Assembly (NCBI RefSeq): GCF_009569385.1
Contig: NZ_WBOF01000001.1
Location: 4,689,501-4,753,500 of the forward strand
Length of the DNA stretch: 64,000 bases
Source: Streptomyces kaniharaensis
GTDB lineage: Bacteria > Actinomycetota > Actinomycetes > Streptomycetales > Streptomycetaceae
Direction: 5' to 3'
Part shown: in pieces, positions 54,104 to 62,037 of the stretch
Layout: the number at the start of each line of letters is the position of its first letter
Position numbering within the stretch: the stretch's first letter is position 1
Translations under genes and position numbers: made by a program
The notes under the pieces: model-generated
Told to the model about the DNA's origin: nothing
What the model saw: the letters and a program-made list of their open reading frames with translations, nothing else
Databases searched by the model: none

Positions 54104-56157
54104 AGCTGCTCAAGCTGACCGTTGACAACTTCCGCGTGTTCTACGGAAAGCACGTCCTGAACCTGGATGTCGCCGATGGCAAGCCCGCCGTGCTGATCTT
54201 CGGGATGAACGGTGCGGGGAAGACGACTCTGCTGAACGCCTTTGCATGGGCACTGTACGGATCCTTTTCCAACGACGTGGAGCGCCAAGAACGGGTCATC
54301 AACGACCACGCATGGGCGCAGACCCCGTTCGGTACTCCGGTGAGCGGCTCGGTGAAGCTGGAGTTCGAGCACGAGGGTTCTACATTTGTCGTGCTGCGCG
54401 AAGTCACCGTCACCAGGTCCACGCAGGATCAGGACCTGCCGAATCCCCGGCTACTCGTGACCGAGACCCGCCTTGGGGAAAGCGTGAGGGTCGACAACGG
54501 CCAGGACCGCATCGAGAAGATCCTGCCCGAGGGCCTGCGACGCTTCTTCTTCTTCAACGGCGAGCGCATGGAGCGCATGTTCGTTGGCGACGGAAGTGAG
54601 GACGTCAAGAACGCTATCAAGACGCTGCTGGGACTCGAAGCCATTGAGCGGGCCATCGACGTTCATCTGCCTGCCGCAAGGCGGAAGCTGATGGTCGAGG
54701 CTCAGAAGCTAGGAGACGGCCGGCTCCAGCAACTTGCTGAACAGCAGACCGCCTTGGACGCTAAGAAGCTGGCGGTGCACGCAAAGCTTCTTAAGCTCTC
54801 GGATGACATCTCGAGCTACAAGCGAGCCTCTGAGGATGCGGCGAAGGCGCTTCTTGACAACGGCATGGCAGCTCCTCTGCAGAAGAGGCGTGTCAAGCTC
54901 AACCAAGAGTTGAATGCTGAGAAGGAGCGCTACCAGGAGCTCCAGGAGCGCAAGCGCAAGGCACTGGCGGAGCGGGGCTTTATCTCCTTCACCGCAGGAA
55001 TCGACGAGTCCGTCATGGAGCTCGCCGAGGGCATGCGCCGCCGGCAGGAGCTCCCGGCCGGCATCCAGCGTGACTACATTGAGGGGCTTCTCGAGGACGG
55101 GACGTGTATGTGCGGCACGCCCGTCCCGGAGGGGTCCGCTGGGTTCTTGGCGCTCTCGGAGCGCAAGTACAACGCGGGCCTAGTGGATGTCCAGGCCCGA
55201 TGGATGAACCTGCGAGGCAACAGCGCTCGGCTGATGGATGCACGGAGGGCGCTGCTCGATGAGCTGCGCGACATCGCCAGGGATCAGACCGAGGTCGAGT
55301 CCAGGATTCACCAGAAGGATGCTGAACAGAGCGACATCGACCGCCAGCTGCAGGGCGTAGACGTCATGGATGTCCAGAAGCTCGAGCAGCGCCGGAAAGA
55401 GTTCGACGAGAAGCGGTTCGAGGCCGAGTCTGAGCATCGCCGCGCGCAGGACGAGTTGGAAGAGGTGGAGGCCGAGATCGCGGCGACGCGTCGCAAGCTG
55501 CACTCTGCGGAGATTCAGAACGAGGAGGCTCGACGCGTCCAGAGCCAACTCGCTCTGATCGATGAGGTCATCGATGCCTTCACTCGGATCCTCAACCTGA
55601 AGACCGAGGAGGTGCGACGGGAGCTCGACGCGCGGGTGAAGAGCGTCTTCTCCCGCATCTTCGTGAAGACATTCGTGCCAGAGGTGACGAGCTCGTTCGA
55701 ACTGGAGCTGAAAGCCGACAGCAACGGAATGGCCGCCATCCGCAGCACTGGAGAGAACCAGATCCTGGGACTCTCCTTCGTGGGTGCTGTCTCCGAGATG
55801 GCCAGGGAACGTGACGATCGAAAGCGCGATTCTGAGGCCGGCGCGCTGGACGAGGGAGGCGTCTACCCCGTCGTGATGGATGCGCCGTTCGGGAGTCTGG
55901 ACGTGGAGTATCAGGACCAGGTCGCCGAGTCCCTGCCCAAGCTCACGTCGCAGATCATCACCCTGCTGTCGCAGTCCCAGGCGCGCGGAAGGGTGATGCA
56001 TCACCTGAGTTCCGCGGCGACGCGGATGTATGTCCTTCGGAATGTGACCCCGAAGCCGGACGCACAGGAGCAGTTCATCACCATCAACAACCGGGCTGTG
56101 CCCTACGTAACACGCGGCGAGTTTGAGCATTCTGTGCTTGAGGAGGTGACGGTCTGA
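54100..56157 (+). CDS. DndD-like SMC ATPase of the cassette (second DndD-type protein)
   Basis: 685 residues from GTG 54100. Walker A IFGMNGAGKTTLLNAFAWAL, then RRFFFFNGERMERMFVGDG, parallel to DndD's SLFFFDGEKIESL. A long coiled coil runs from ~190 to ~510, with a CMCGTPVP turn that may bind metal. C-terminal head: the usual LSxGE signature is replaced by ILGLSFVGAVSEMARERD, with Walker B VYPVVMDAPFGSLDVEYQDQ. The altered signature is unlike dndD (LSAGERQ) and may change ATP-driven dimerisation. It was probably derived from the same family as DndD but specialised. Overlaps the last gene. Confidence 0.85.
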   Translation: MKLLKLTVDNFRVFYGKHVLNLDVADGKPAVLIFGMNGAGKTTLLNAFAWALYGSFSNDVERQERVINDHAWAQTPFGTPVSGSVKLEFEHEGSTFVVLREVTVTRSTQDQDLPNPRLLVTETRLGESVRVDNGQDRIEKILPEGLRRFFFFNGERMERMFVGDGSEDVKNAIKTLLGLEAIERAIDVHLPAARRKLMVEAQKLGDGRLQQLAEQQTALDAKKLAVHAKLLKLSDDISSYKRASEDAAKALLDNGMAAPLQKRRVKLNQELNAEKERYQELQERKRKALAERGFISFTAGIDESVMELAEGMRRRQELPAGIQRDYIEGLLEDGTCMCGTPVPEGSAGFLALSERKYNAGLVDVQARWMNLRGNSARLMDARRALLDELRDIARDQTEVESRIHQKDAEQSDIDRQLQGVDVMDVQKLEQRRKEFDEKRFEAESEHRRAQDELEEVEAEIAATRRKLHSAEIQNEEARRVQSQLALIDEVIDAFTRILNLKTEEVRRELDARVKSVFSRIFVKTFVPEVTSSFELELKADSNGMAAIRSTGENQILGLSFVGAVSEMARERDDRKRDSEAGALDEGGVYPVVMDAPFGSLDVEYQDQVAESLPKLTSQIITLLSQSQARGRVMHHLSSAATRMYVLRNVTPKPDAQEQFITINNRAVPYVTRGEFEHSVLEEVTV

Positions 56158-56627
56158 TGGCTGACGAGCGGTTCCGGCGCCCCGCCGACCACGAGAAGCT
56201 GCTGCAGGACCTGTCCAGCAAGGATGGGCCCTTCTCGGCTATGTACGAGGCCATGATGTTCGCCGCAGCTCTTGGCAAGCAGAAGCGCAAGCGCGAGGAA
56301 TTCAAGAACACGGGCGAGCCGATCGACCTGGCGCGAGTCGAGCGGCGTGACTTCGGCGAGGCGCTGATTGACATGCTGGCCGTGGTGGAGCGCCCTGACG
56401 ACGCCACGATTCTGAGCGACGACTGCATCAGGGAGCGCATCAGGATCTTCGAGGAGTACGCCAACGGTGGCCTGAACTACCTTCAGGGCGAGCTCAACGC
56501 GAGCGGCCGGCGCGATCTAACCACGCTCGTTAGTGGCTTGGTGATGGAGGCCCTGACAGCCACGGCGGCCGAGGAGAAGAAGGACATCGTGACTGACCTC
56601 CTCGGAGAGGGCGCGCTCGACTGGTAG
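56157..56627 (+). CDS. Phosphorothioation-associated protein 4-like small protein
   Basis: 156 residues. RRPADHEKLLQDLSSKDGPF, YEAMMFAAALGKQKRKREE and IRIFEEYANGGLNYLQGEL match my memory of the family annotated 'DNA phosphorothioation-associated protein 4' (FEEYANGG is the memorable part). Helical, no catalytic motif. ATG overlaps the SMC-like stop. Its presence is the best sequence link between this cassette and the phosphorothioate mark. Last gene before a terminator. Confidence 0.7.
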   Translation: MADERFRRPADHEKLLQDLSSKDGPFSAMYEAMMFAAALGKQKRKREEFKNTGEPIDLARVERRDFGEALIDMLAVVERPDDATILSDDCIRERIRIFEEYANGGLNYLQGELNASGRRDLTTLVSGLVMEALTATAAEEKKDIVTDLLGEGALDW

Positions 56628-56649
56628 CGGGCGCTCGCGACACACCTGG

Positions 56650-56685
56650 CCTACGGTGGGCTCCAGTATCAGGGCCCGCCGTAGG
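56650..56685 (+). terminator. Hairpin terminator closing the cassette
   Basis: CCTACGGTGGGC (56650-56661) pairs with GCCCGCCGTAGG (56674-56685), 12 bp with one G-T pair and a 12-nt loop, 23 bp after the last stop. It also lies close to the end of the convergent DUF317-like gene. Confidence 0.8.
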
Positions 56686-57137
56686 CTGAGGCTTCAGCGT
56701 TGGGGACGTCTATGTTCGCCATCGCCACTGGGCGTCGACCGTGAGACAACTCGGAGATGTTCCAGCGATTCCGGAGCAAGGTCGCGTTGATCGCGGAACA
56801 CTGGCCGCGGTGAGGCGAGCCATCGCGTAGCCGTTGCCAGGAGATGATCTGGCATCGCTGAGCTGAAGGCCGCCGTCCAGTCCGCGCCCGGTGGACCAGC
56901 GGTGATCTCCCACGCGGTACGTCCGTGAAGGCCTGGTTCCTCGCCCTGTTGGATGCTGGGCTGTCGGACAGTGGCGAGACCATCTGGCGAGACAAAGCCC
57001 AGTAGCTCGGATGGCGGGAGGCCAGCTGGCGTTTCCGGAAGTCTCTGCCAACCAGCCTGACGTAGCGGAGCGGTGATCAGATCTGGAGTGTTCTTATCTT
57101 GGGAGCTGCCTGCCCCGCTGGCCAGTGCGACCGCTAG

Positions 57138-58809
57138 CCTCGCGCTTTCACGAGCAGCGCTGTCCGAGGCGTGATCAAAAGAACGAGGAGTGCCGCTGAC
57201 CTGGGACGATTGGACTTGTCTAGGGTCATGATCGTCATCAAGAAAGCTGCACTCCTCAGGTGAAGAAGCGTAGCGGGTTGTATCCGAGTGTCCGCGTCGA
57301 GGGCGATGGTCGCGGGGTGGTCTCGCAGTCCGGCGCCGTGCTGCTGGTCGAGACCGCCCGCAAGGCGGGGCTGGACGCGGCGCTGTCGGCGGCGCTGACG
57401 CCGTGGCGCAAGCAGCGGGCGGTTCATGATCCCGGCAAGATCCTTCTGGACGTCGCGCTCGCCGTGGCCCTGGGCGGGGACTGCCTGGCCGATATCGCGA
57501 TGCTGCGGGCCGAGCCCGCCCTGTTCGGCCCGGTGGCCTCCGACCCGACCGTCTCCCGCCTGGTCGACACCCTGGCCATGGCCGGACCGCGAGCGCTCGC
57601 GGCGATCCGCCGGGCCAGGGCCGAAGTCCGCGAGCAGGTCTGGCGGTTGGCCGGCAACGCTGCCCCGGACGCGGGCGGCGAGGTGATCGTGGACATCGAC
57701 GGGGTCCTGGTCCTGGCGCACTCCGAGAAAGAGCACGCCGCCAAGACCTGGAAGAAGACCTTCGGCCACCACCCGCTGTTCGCGTTCGTCGACCACGGAC
57801 GCGATGGTTCCGGGGAACCGGTCGCCGGCCTGCTGAGACCGGGCAACGCGGGCAGCAACACCGCCGCCGACCACATCGAAGCGGCCCGTCTGGCGCTGGC
57901 CCAGTTGCCGAGGAAGCACCGGCGCGGACGCCGAACGCTGATCCGGACGGACTCCGGCGGGGGCACCCACAAGTTCCTCAACTGGCTCACCACACGCGGC
58001 CGATGGCTGTCCTACTCGGTCGGGATGACTATCACCGATGCGATCCACCAGGCCGTGCTCCTGGTCCCGGCCTCGACCTGGACGGCGGCCGTCGAGCCGG
58101 ACGGCGAGGTCCGTGACGGCGCCTGGGTCGCCGAGCTCGCCGGTGACGTGCTCAAGGGCTGGCCGAAGGGGATGCGGCTGATCGTCCGCAAGGAACGGCC
58201 GCACCCCGGAGCCCAGTTGCGCTTCACCGACGCCGACGGCATGCGGCTCACCTGCTTCGCCACCAACACCGCCCACGCCCCGATCGCGCACCTGGAACTG
58301 CGGCACCGCCAGCGGGCCCGCGCCGAGGACCGCATCCGCGCCGCCCGTGACACCGGACTGCGCAACCTGCCCCTGCACGACGCCGCCCAGAACCAGGTCT
58401 GGCTGGAGATCGTCCAGATCGCGCTCGACCTACTGGCCTGGATGCCGATGCTCGCCCTGACCGGGTCCGCTCGCCGGTGGGAGCCCAAGCGCCTGCGGCT
58501 GCGGCTGTTCTCCGCCGCCGCCCAGCTGGTCACCACCGGCCGCCGCTGGCACCTCCGCCTCGCCCGCCACTGGCCCTGGACCGACCTGATCACAGACGCC
58601 TTCGCACGCCTGCAAGCCCTGCCGAACCCCGGCTGACCAGCGACAACACCCCGTCCCGACGAGCACCCGCCACTTTCCGGAGCCGTGGAACCCGGCGCCC
58701 ACCCGACGCGACAGCCGGGCCCTCGCCATACCCGTCGGCAGAACACCCAGCCCAGCCAAGCAGAAACGGCCCGCCAGCCAGGCTGACGAGCCGTCATGCA
58801 AGATCGAGG
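57138..58809 (+). mobile_element. IS1380-family element, copy 2
   Basis: Ends CCTCGCGCTTTCACGAGC at 57138 and, inverted, CCTCGATCTTGCATGACG ending at 58809. Duplication CTAG at 57134-57137 and 58810-58813. Opposite orientation to copy 1 at 30020-31679. Confidence 0.92.
57260..58636 (+). CDS. IS1380-family transposase (copy 2)
   Basis: 458 residues from GTG 57260, intact. VIVDIDGVLVLAHSEK, TLIRTDSGGGTHKFLNWL and WEPKRLRLRLFSAAAQL mark the DDE transposase. Same length as copy 1 with substitutions spread along it (for example DAALSAALTPWRK versus DALSAALAPWRK). Confidence 0.92.
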   Translation: MKKRSGLYPSVRVEGDGRGVVSQSGAVLLVETARKAGLDAALSAALTPWRKQRAVHDPGKILLDVALAVALGGDCLADIAMLRAEPALFGPVASDPTVSRLVDTLAMAGPRALAAIRRARAEVREQVWRLAGNAAPDAGGEVIVDIDGVLVLAHSEKEHAAKTWKKTFGHHPLFAFVDHGRDGSGEPVAGLLRPGNAGSNTAADHIEAARLALAQLPRKHRRGRRTLIRTDSGGGTHKFLNWLTTRGRWLSYSVGMTITDAIHQAVLLVPASTWTAAVEPDGEVRDGAWVAELAGDVLKGWPKGMRLIVRKERPHPGAQLRFTDADGMRLTCFATNTAHAPIAHLELRHRQRARAEDRIRAARDTGLRNLPLHDAAQNQVWLEIVQIALDLLAWMPMLALTGSARRWEPKRLRLRLFSAAAQLVTTGRRWHLRLARHWPWTDLITDAFARLQALPNPG

Positions 58810-59158
58810 CTAGGCGGCGCGTGAGCGCGGCGACGAGTTCGGAGGGGACACCATGCCCGAAGGTCATCCGCCAGAGTGTCGGATGCAGGGGCCCCTTGGC
58901 TACGTTGACGATCCAGAGATGGGTGTAGTCGTCACGGGTGGGCAGGTACCCGATTCGGGCCCGTCGGCAGGGGCTGTCCAGGATGACATTGGTGATTCCG
59001 AGCCGACGCGCCGACCAGTCGAAGTCGAGTTCCAGCGGTCGACTTACGTGAGCGCCAGCACTGCGGTCCTCGCCGGCGAGGTAAGCAGGGGAGACAGCAA
59101 ACGCCTTCGCAGAGTCAATACGCCGGACTGCGTCGGCGCCGGGGGTGTTGGAAGCCAT

Positions 59159-59656
59159 GGTGCGGTGATTCCTTTCGAGGACAGCGCGAATTGCCTCGCG
59201 GGCGCATGCCGGGAGGTAAGGGGCCCTGGTGTCTGGCGCGGTCGATTAGGCGAACGGAGAAGCGTAGGGCGTCACGCGCGTAAGGGAGGAGCTGCTCGCG
59301 TTAGGTGGGCTGTGCGGATTCGCCACCTGCGGTTCGCGGCCACCTGTAGATTGGCATGCTCTCGATCGGAGCTTCCAGTCGTTCCTGTCTGCCGTCAGCG
59401 ATGCAGGATCGTTTGTCTGGAGTCTGACGCGCGCTGTCGTGGCGTAGCGAGGAGGCGTATCCATCGCTCTGAAAGCCGGCGGGATTAGAGCTACAATGGG
59501 GTGCGATGCAAATCACTCCCGAACGTCGACTTGCTTGCCGCCTCTCACGGACCGAGTGTCATGAGGTGGCATCAGGCATCATGCAGGGTGGATGAGGTAG
59601 GCCCTGACCTGCGCGATTCGGACTGGTGAACACCAGTCGGACGCCCGTTGCTGGGG
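59159..59656. other. Intergenic region between the DUF317-like gene and the att-like site
   Basis: About 500 bp with little coding character. A plus-strand TACAAT box at 59492-59497 precedes an ATG at 59506 that opens a 29-codon frame (MQITPERRLACRLSRTE...) ending at 59595; this could be a near-leaderless small peptide or chance. The leftward promoter of the DUF317-like gene is expected here. Confidence 0.35.
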
Positions 59657-59693
59657 GTCAAGGGGTCGCAGGTTCAAATCCTGTCGTCCCGAC
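59657..59693 (+). other. tRNA 3'-end fragment, att-like site
   Basis: AGGGGTCGCAGGTTCAAATC then CTGTCGTCCCGAC has a T-stem/loop (GCAGG-TTCAAAT-CCTGT) followed by an acceptor 3' strand. The 5' half of a tRNA is absent upstream: no CGGGACG acceptor partner. Such fragments are left at attachment sites of tRNA-targeting integrases, and a tyrosine integrase gene starts to be readable 200 bp to the right. Confidence 0.7.
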
Positions 59694-59894
59694 CGGCGTT
59701 TTCGCAGGTCGGAGGCCGTTTTCGCAGAGATGCGGAGGCGGCCTTTTTGTCGTTCCGTCAGATAGTGGTCGCATTGTGGTCGCAGGTCTCTCTGGGGCAG
59801 TGCGGGCAGCGGTCTATGCAGAGGCTGCTGTAGGGAGTTTGACGCTCCTTGCCTCCTTTGGGAGCCGCGTCGTGTGGTCGCGGTGTGGTCGCAG

Positions 59895-60699
59895 CTAGCG
59901 GGGCCAGTGGCTGCGGACGGCGTTCTTGTCTGCTGCGGAGAGGATGGCCGCGATGGTGTCGACGGCGTCGTGGGCTGCCTGTCGGGTGAGGTGGTCGTAG
60001 ATGTTGGCGGTGGTGGAGAGTGTCCCGTGCCGCAGGGTCTTGGAGACCGTGACGAGGGGGACGCCGGCCGTGATGGGGAGTGTGGCGGCGAGGTGGCGCA
60101 GGTCGTGGACGCGGATGGTGGGTACGCCGGCTTCGGCCGACAGATGGCGGAGGCGGTCCAGGACGCGTTGCGGGCGCAGCGGTTGGCCGTCCGGCTTGCA
60201 GAAGACCAGGGCACCGGGCGGAATGGGGCCTTGGGCGGCGGCGCGGTGGCGGAAGGCGGTGGCGACCCGTGGTGAGATGGCGCCCCAGTTCTTGATGCTG
60301 CTGGTTTTCGGTGCGGTGAGTACGGTGCGGGCGTTGTCGATGGCGGAGAGCGGGTAGCGGACGTAGAGGATGTGCTGGTCGAGGTGGACGTCATCCCAGT
60401 GCAGTCCGAGGACTTTACCTTTGCGCATGCCGGTGCCGATGAGGACTTCGAACAGATCTGCCAGGAACGGGTCGGCCTGGTGGCAGTAGCGCAGGAACCG
60501 GGCAGCTTCGTCCGCGGTCCAGATGCGTCGCTCGGGTGACGCTGGTCGGGGCAGGACGCTCGGGCGGGCGGGGTTGTGGGGGAGGCGGTCCTGTCGGACG
60601 GCGTCGCCGAGGGCGCTGGAGAGGGTGGCGAGGCAGCGGTACAGGGTCACGCGGCCGCGGCCGTGGGCGATCTGGGCGTGGGCGAAGTCGACGATGTGC
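59895..60699 (-). pseudogene. Tyrosine recombinase (integrase), N-terminus lost
   Basis: The catalytic domain is intact: LIGTGMRKGKVLGLHWDD (first Arg), VHDLRHLAATLPITAG (HxxR), LRHGTLSTTANIYDHL (His and the Tyr nucleophile), ending at 59895. The core-binding region (HIVDFAHAQIAHGRGRVTL; CLATLSSALGDAVRQ) runs into the CTAG junction at about 60699, where IS630 and IS701 elements begin. The N-terminal arm-binding part is not found beyond them. ICE or plasmid integrases of this type recombine at tRNA genes, fitting the fragment nearby. Confidence 0.8.
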
Positions 60700-61829
60700 T
60701 AGTGTCCTGCGCCGGAGATCCGTCGGCAGAATCGGGCGAGGGAGTCGAGGATCTCGTCGGCGGTCTTGGTCCAGGTGAACGGTTTGGGGTCCTCGTTCCA
60801 GTTCTTGATCCAGGCGCGGATGTCCCTCTCAAGGGCCTGAACGTTCTTGTGGGCACCACGTCGGATCATCTGGTCGGTGAGAAAGCCGAACCACCGCTCC
60901 ACCTGGTTGATCCACGAGGACCCGGTCGGGGTGAAGTGCATATGGAATCGGGGATGTTGCGCCAGCCAGGCACGGATGGCCGGGGTCTTGTGGGTGCCGT
61001 AATTGTCGCAGATCAGGTGGATGTCGAGCCCGTCGGGAACCTCGCGGTCGATCTTGACGAGGAACTTCTTGAACTCCGCCGCACGGTGCCGGCGGTGCAG
61101 TGAAGTGATGACCTTCCCGCTGCTGGTGTCGAACGCGGCGAACAGGGTGGTCAGACCGTTGCGCACGTAGTCGTGGGTTCGACGCTCCGGCATGCCCGGC
61201 ATCATGGGCAGGACCGGCTGGGAGCGGTCGAGGGCCTGGATCTGCGACTTCTCGTCGACCGACAGCACCACCGCACCTTCGGGCGGGTCGAAGTACAGGC
61301 CGATCACGTCGTGGACCTTCTCGATGAAGAGCGGGTCGGTGGACAGCTTGAAGGTGCCGACCAGGTGGGGCTTGAGCTGGAACTTCCGCCAGATCCGTCC
61401 GACGGTCGACTTCGAGAGGCCGCTGCGGGCGGCCATCGAGCTCCGGGACCAGTGTGTCGCGTTCTTCGGGATCTCCTCCAGCGTCGCCACGACGACCGCC
61501 TCGATCTCGTCGACCGCGATCGTGGGCGGCCGGCCCGGTCGGGGTTCGTCTACCAGGCCGTCCAGCCTCTCGGCGAGGAACCGGCGTCGCCACTTGCGGA
61601 CCGTGTCCGCAGTGATGCCCAACTCCCTTGCCACGCCGACGATCGACGGCACATCAGGACCGTCGCAGGCCAGCACGATCCGGGCCCGCAGAGCCAACGC
61701 CTGGGCGGACGAGGCTCTGCGGGCCCACCGCGTCAGCGTGGCCCGTTCCTCGTCGGACAGCAACAACGGTTCCAAGGCGGGACCACGACGGCGCACCGGG
61801 AGATCAGGAGAAGAAGAGCTCACACACAA
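60699..61829 (-). CDS. IS630-family transposase
   Basis: 376 residues. N-terminal HTH (GVARELGITADTVRKWRRRF) with a DUF-type WRKFQLKPHLVGTFKLS linker, and a DDE core: AVVLSVDEKSQIQALDRSQP (D), DIHLICDNYGTHKTPAI (D in the CDN motif) and FTPTGSSWINQVERWFGFL (E). The stop TAG uses the duplicated TA plus the flanking base, so the gene extends right to the element edge. Intact. Confidence 0.92.
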   Translation of the reverse strand: MCVSSSSPDLPVRRRGPALEPLLLSDEERATLTRWARRASSAQALALRARIVLACDGPDVPSIVGVARELGITADTVRKWRRRFLAERLDGLVDEPRPGRPPTIAVDEIEAVVVATLEEIPKNATHWSRSSMAARSGLSKSTVGRIWRKFQLKPHLVGTFKLSTDPLFIEKVHDVIGLYFDPPEGAVVLSVDEKSQIQALDRSQPVLPMMPGMPERRTHDYVRNGLTTLFAAFDTSSGKVITSLHRRHRAAEFKKFLVKIDREVPDGLDIHLICDNYGTHKTPAIRAWLAQHPRFHMHFTPTGSSWINQVERWFGFLTDQMIRRGAHKNVQALERDIRAWIKNWNEDPKPFTWTKTADEILDSLARFCRRISGAGH

Positions 61830-61857
61830 CTAACGACGGATCTCCGGCGCAGGACAC
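60702..61857 (-). mobile_element. IS630-family element
   Basis: Perfect inverted ends GTGTCCTGCGCCGGAGATCC from 60702 and its complement ending at 61857 (match extends to ~24 bp). TA target duplication at 60700-60701 and 61858-61859, the IS630 rule. It sits inside the CTAG at the left boundary of the IS701 element. Confidence 0.93.
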
Positions 61858-61860
61858 TAG

Positions 61861-61996
61861 TACTCCAGCCGGACTTCTCTATTCCTGCTGGTCAACGGCT
61901 TGGGAGTGGGGAGTGTAGCCGGGTGGGAGCGGGTGCGGGGCGGTCTTCGCCGCCCGGTCCCACCAACGGATGACCGCGCCGCGTGTAGTGACAGCG
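61861..61996 (+). repeat. Left long inverted end of the IS701 element
   Basis: 136 bp, nearly identical to the complement of 63284-63419. Identity stops sharply after GTGACAGCG. Confidence 0.85.
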
Positions 61997-62037
61997 GCGG
62001 GCGCGTGCCTGGTGGCGGCGGCGCCAATGGGACCACG

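Larger units (their letters stand above)
56694..59158 (-). pseudogene. DUF317-like gene interrupted by IS1380 copy 2
   Basis: N-terminal part from ATG 59158 (MASNTPGADAVRRIDSAKA) with the first domain LWIVNVAKGPLHPTLWRMTF then GHGVPSELVAALTRRL up to 58810. Removing the IS and one CTAG copy rejoins the frame as RRLAVALASGAGSS and runs through a second domain TAWEITAGPPGADWTAAFSS with MPDHLLATATRWLAS to TGA at 56694, ~262 residues in total. The paired W...F...P..L/LA pattern is that of DUF317, a Streptomyces family of unknown function. Exact rejoining shows a recent, simple insertion. Confidence 0.8.

Noticed and set aside
44709..56627. Standard DptFGH or SspE restriction partner
   Set aside because: No HerA/FtsK-like DptH, no DptF/G-like genes and no SspE-like protein; the encoded domains differ.
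30020..58809. Simple composite transposon built from the two IS1380 copies
   Set aside because: The two copies have their own, different target duplications (TTAG and CTAG), and copy 2 interrupts a gene that rejoins exactly, so each inserted alone.
58853..59488. Plus-strand frame of ~211 codons
   Set aside because: Antisense to the DUF317-like gene's first exon-like part; the minus strand has the recognisable domain and rejoins across the IS.
59579..59720. Complete tRNA gene
   Set aside because: Only the T-arm and 3' acceptor strand are present; no matching 5' acceptor, D-arm or anticodon arm upstream.
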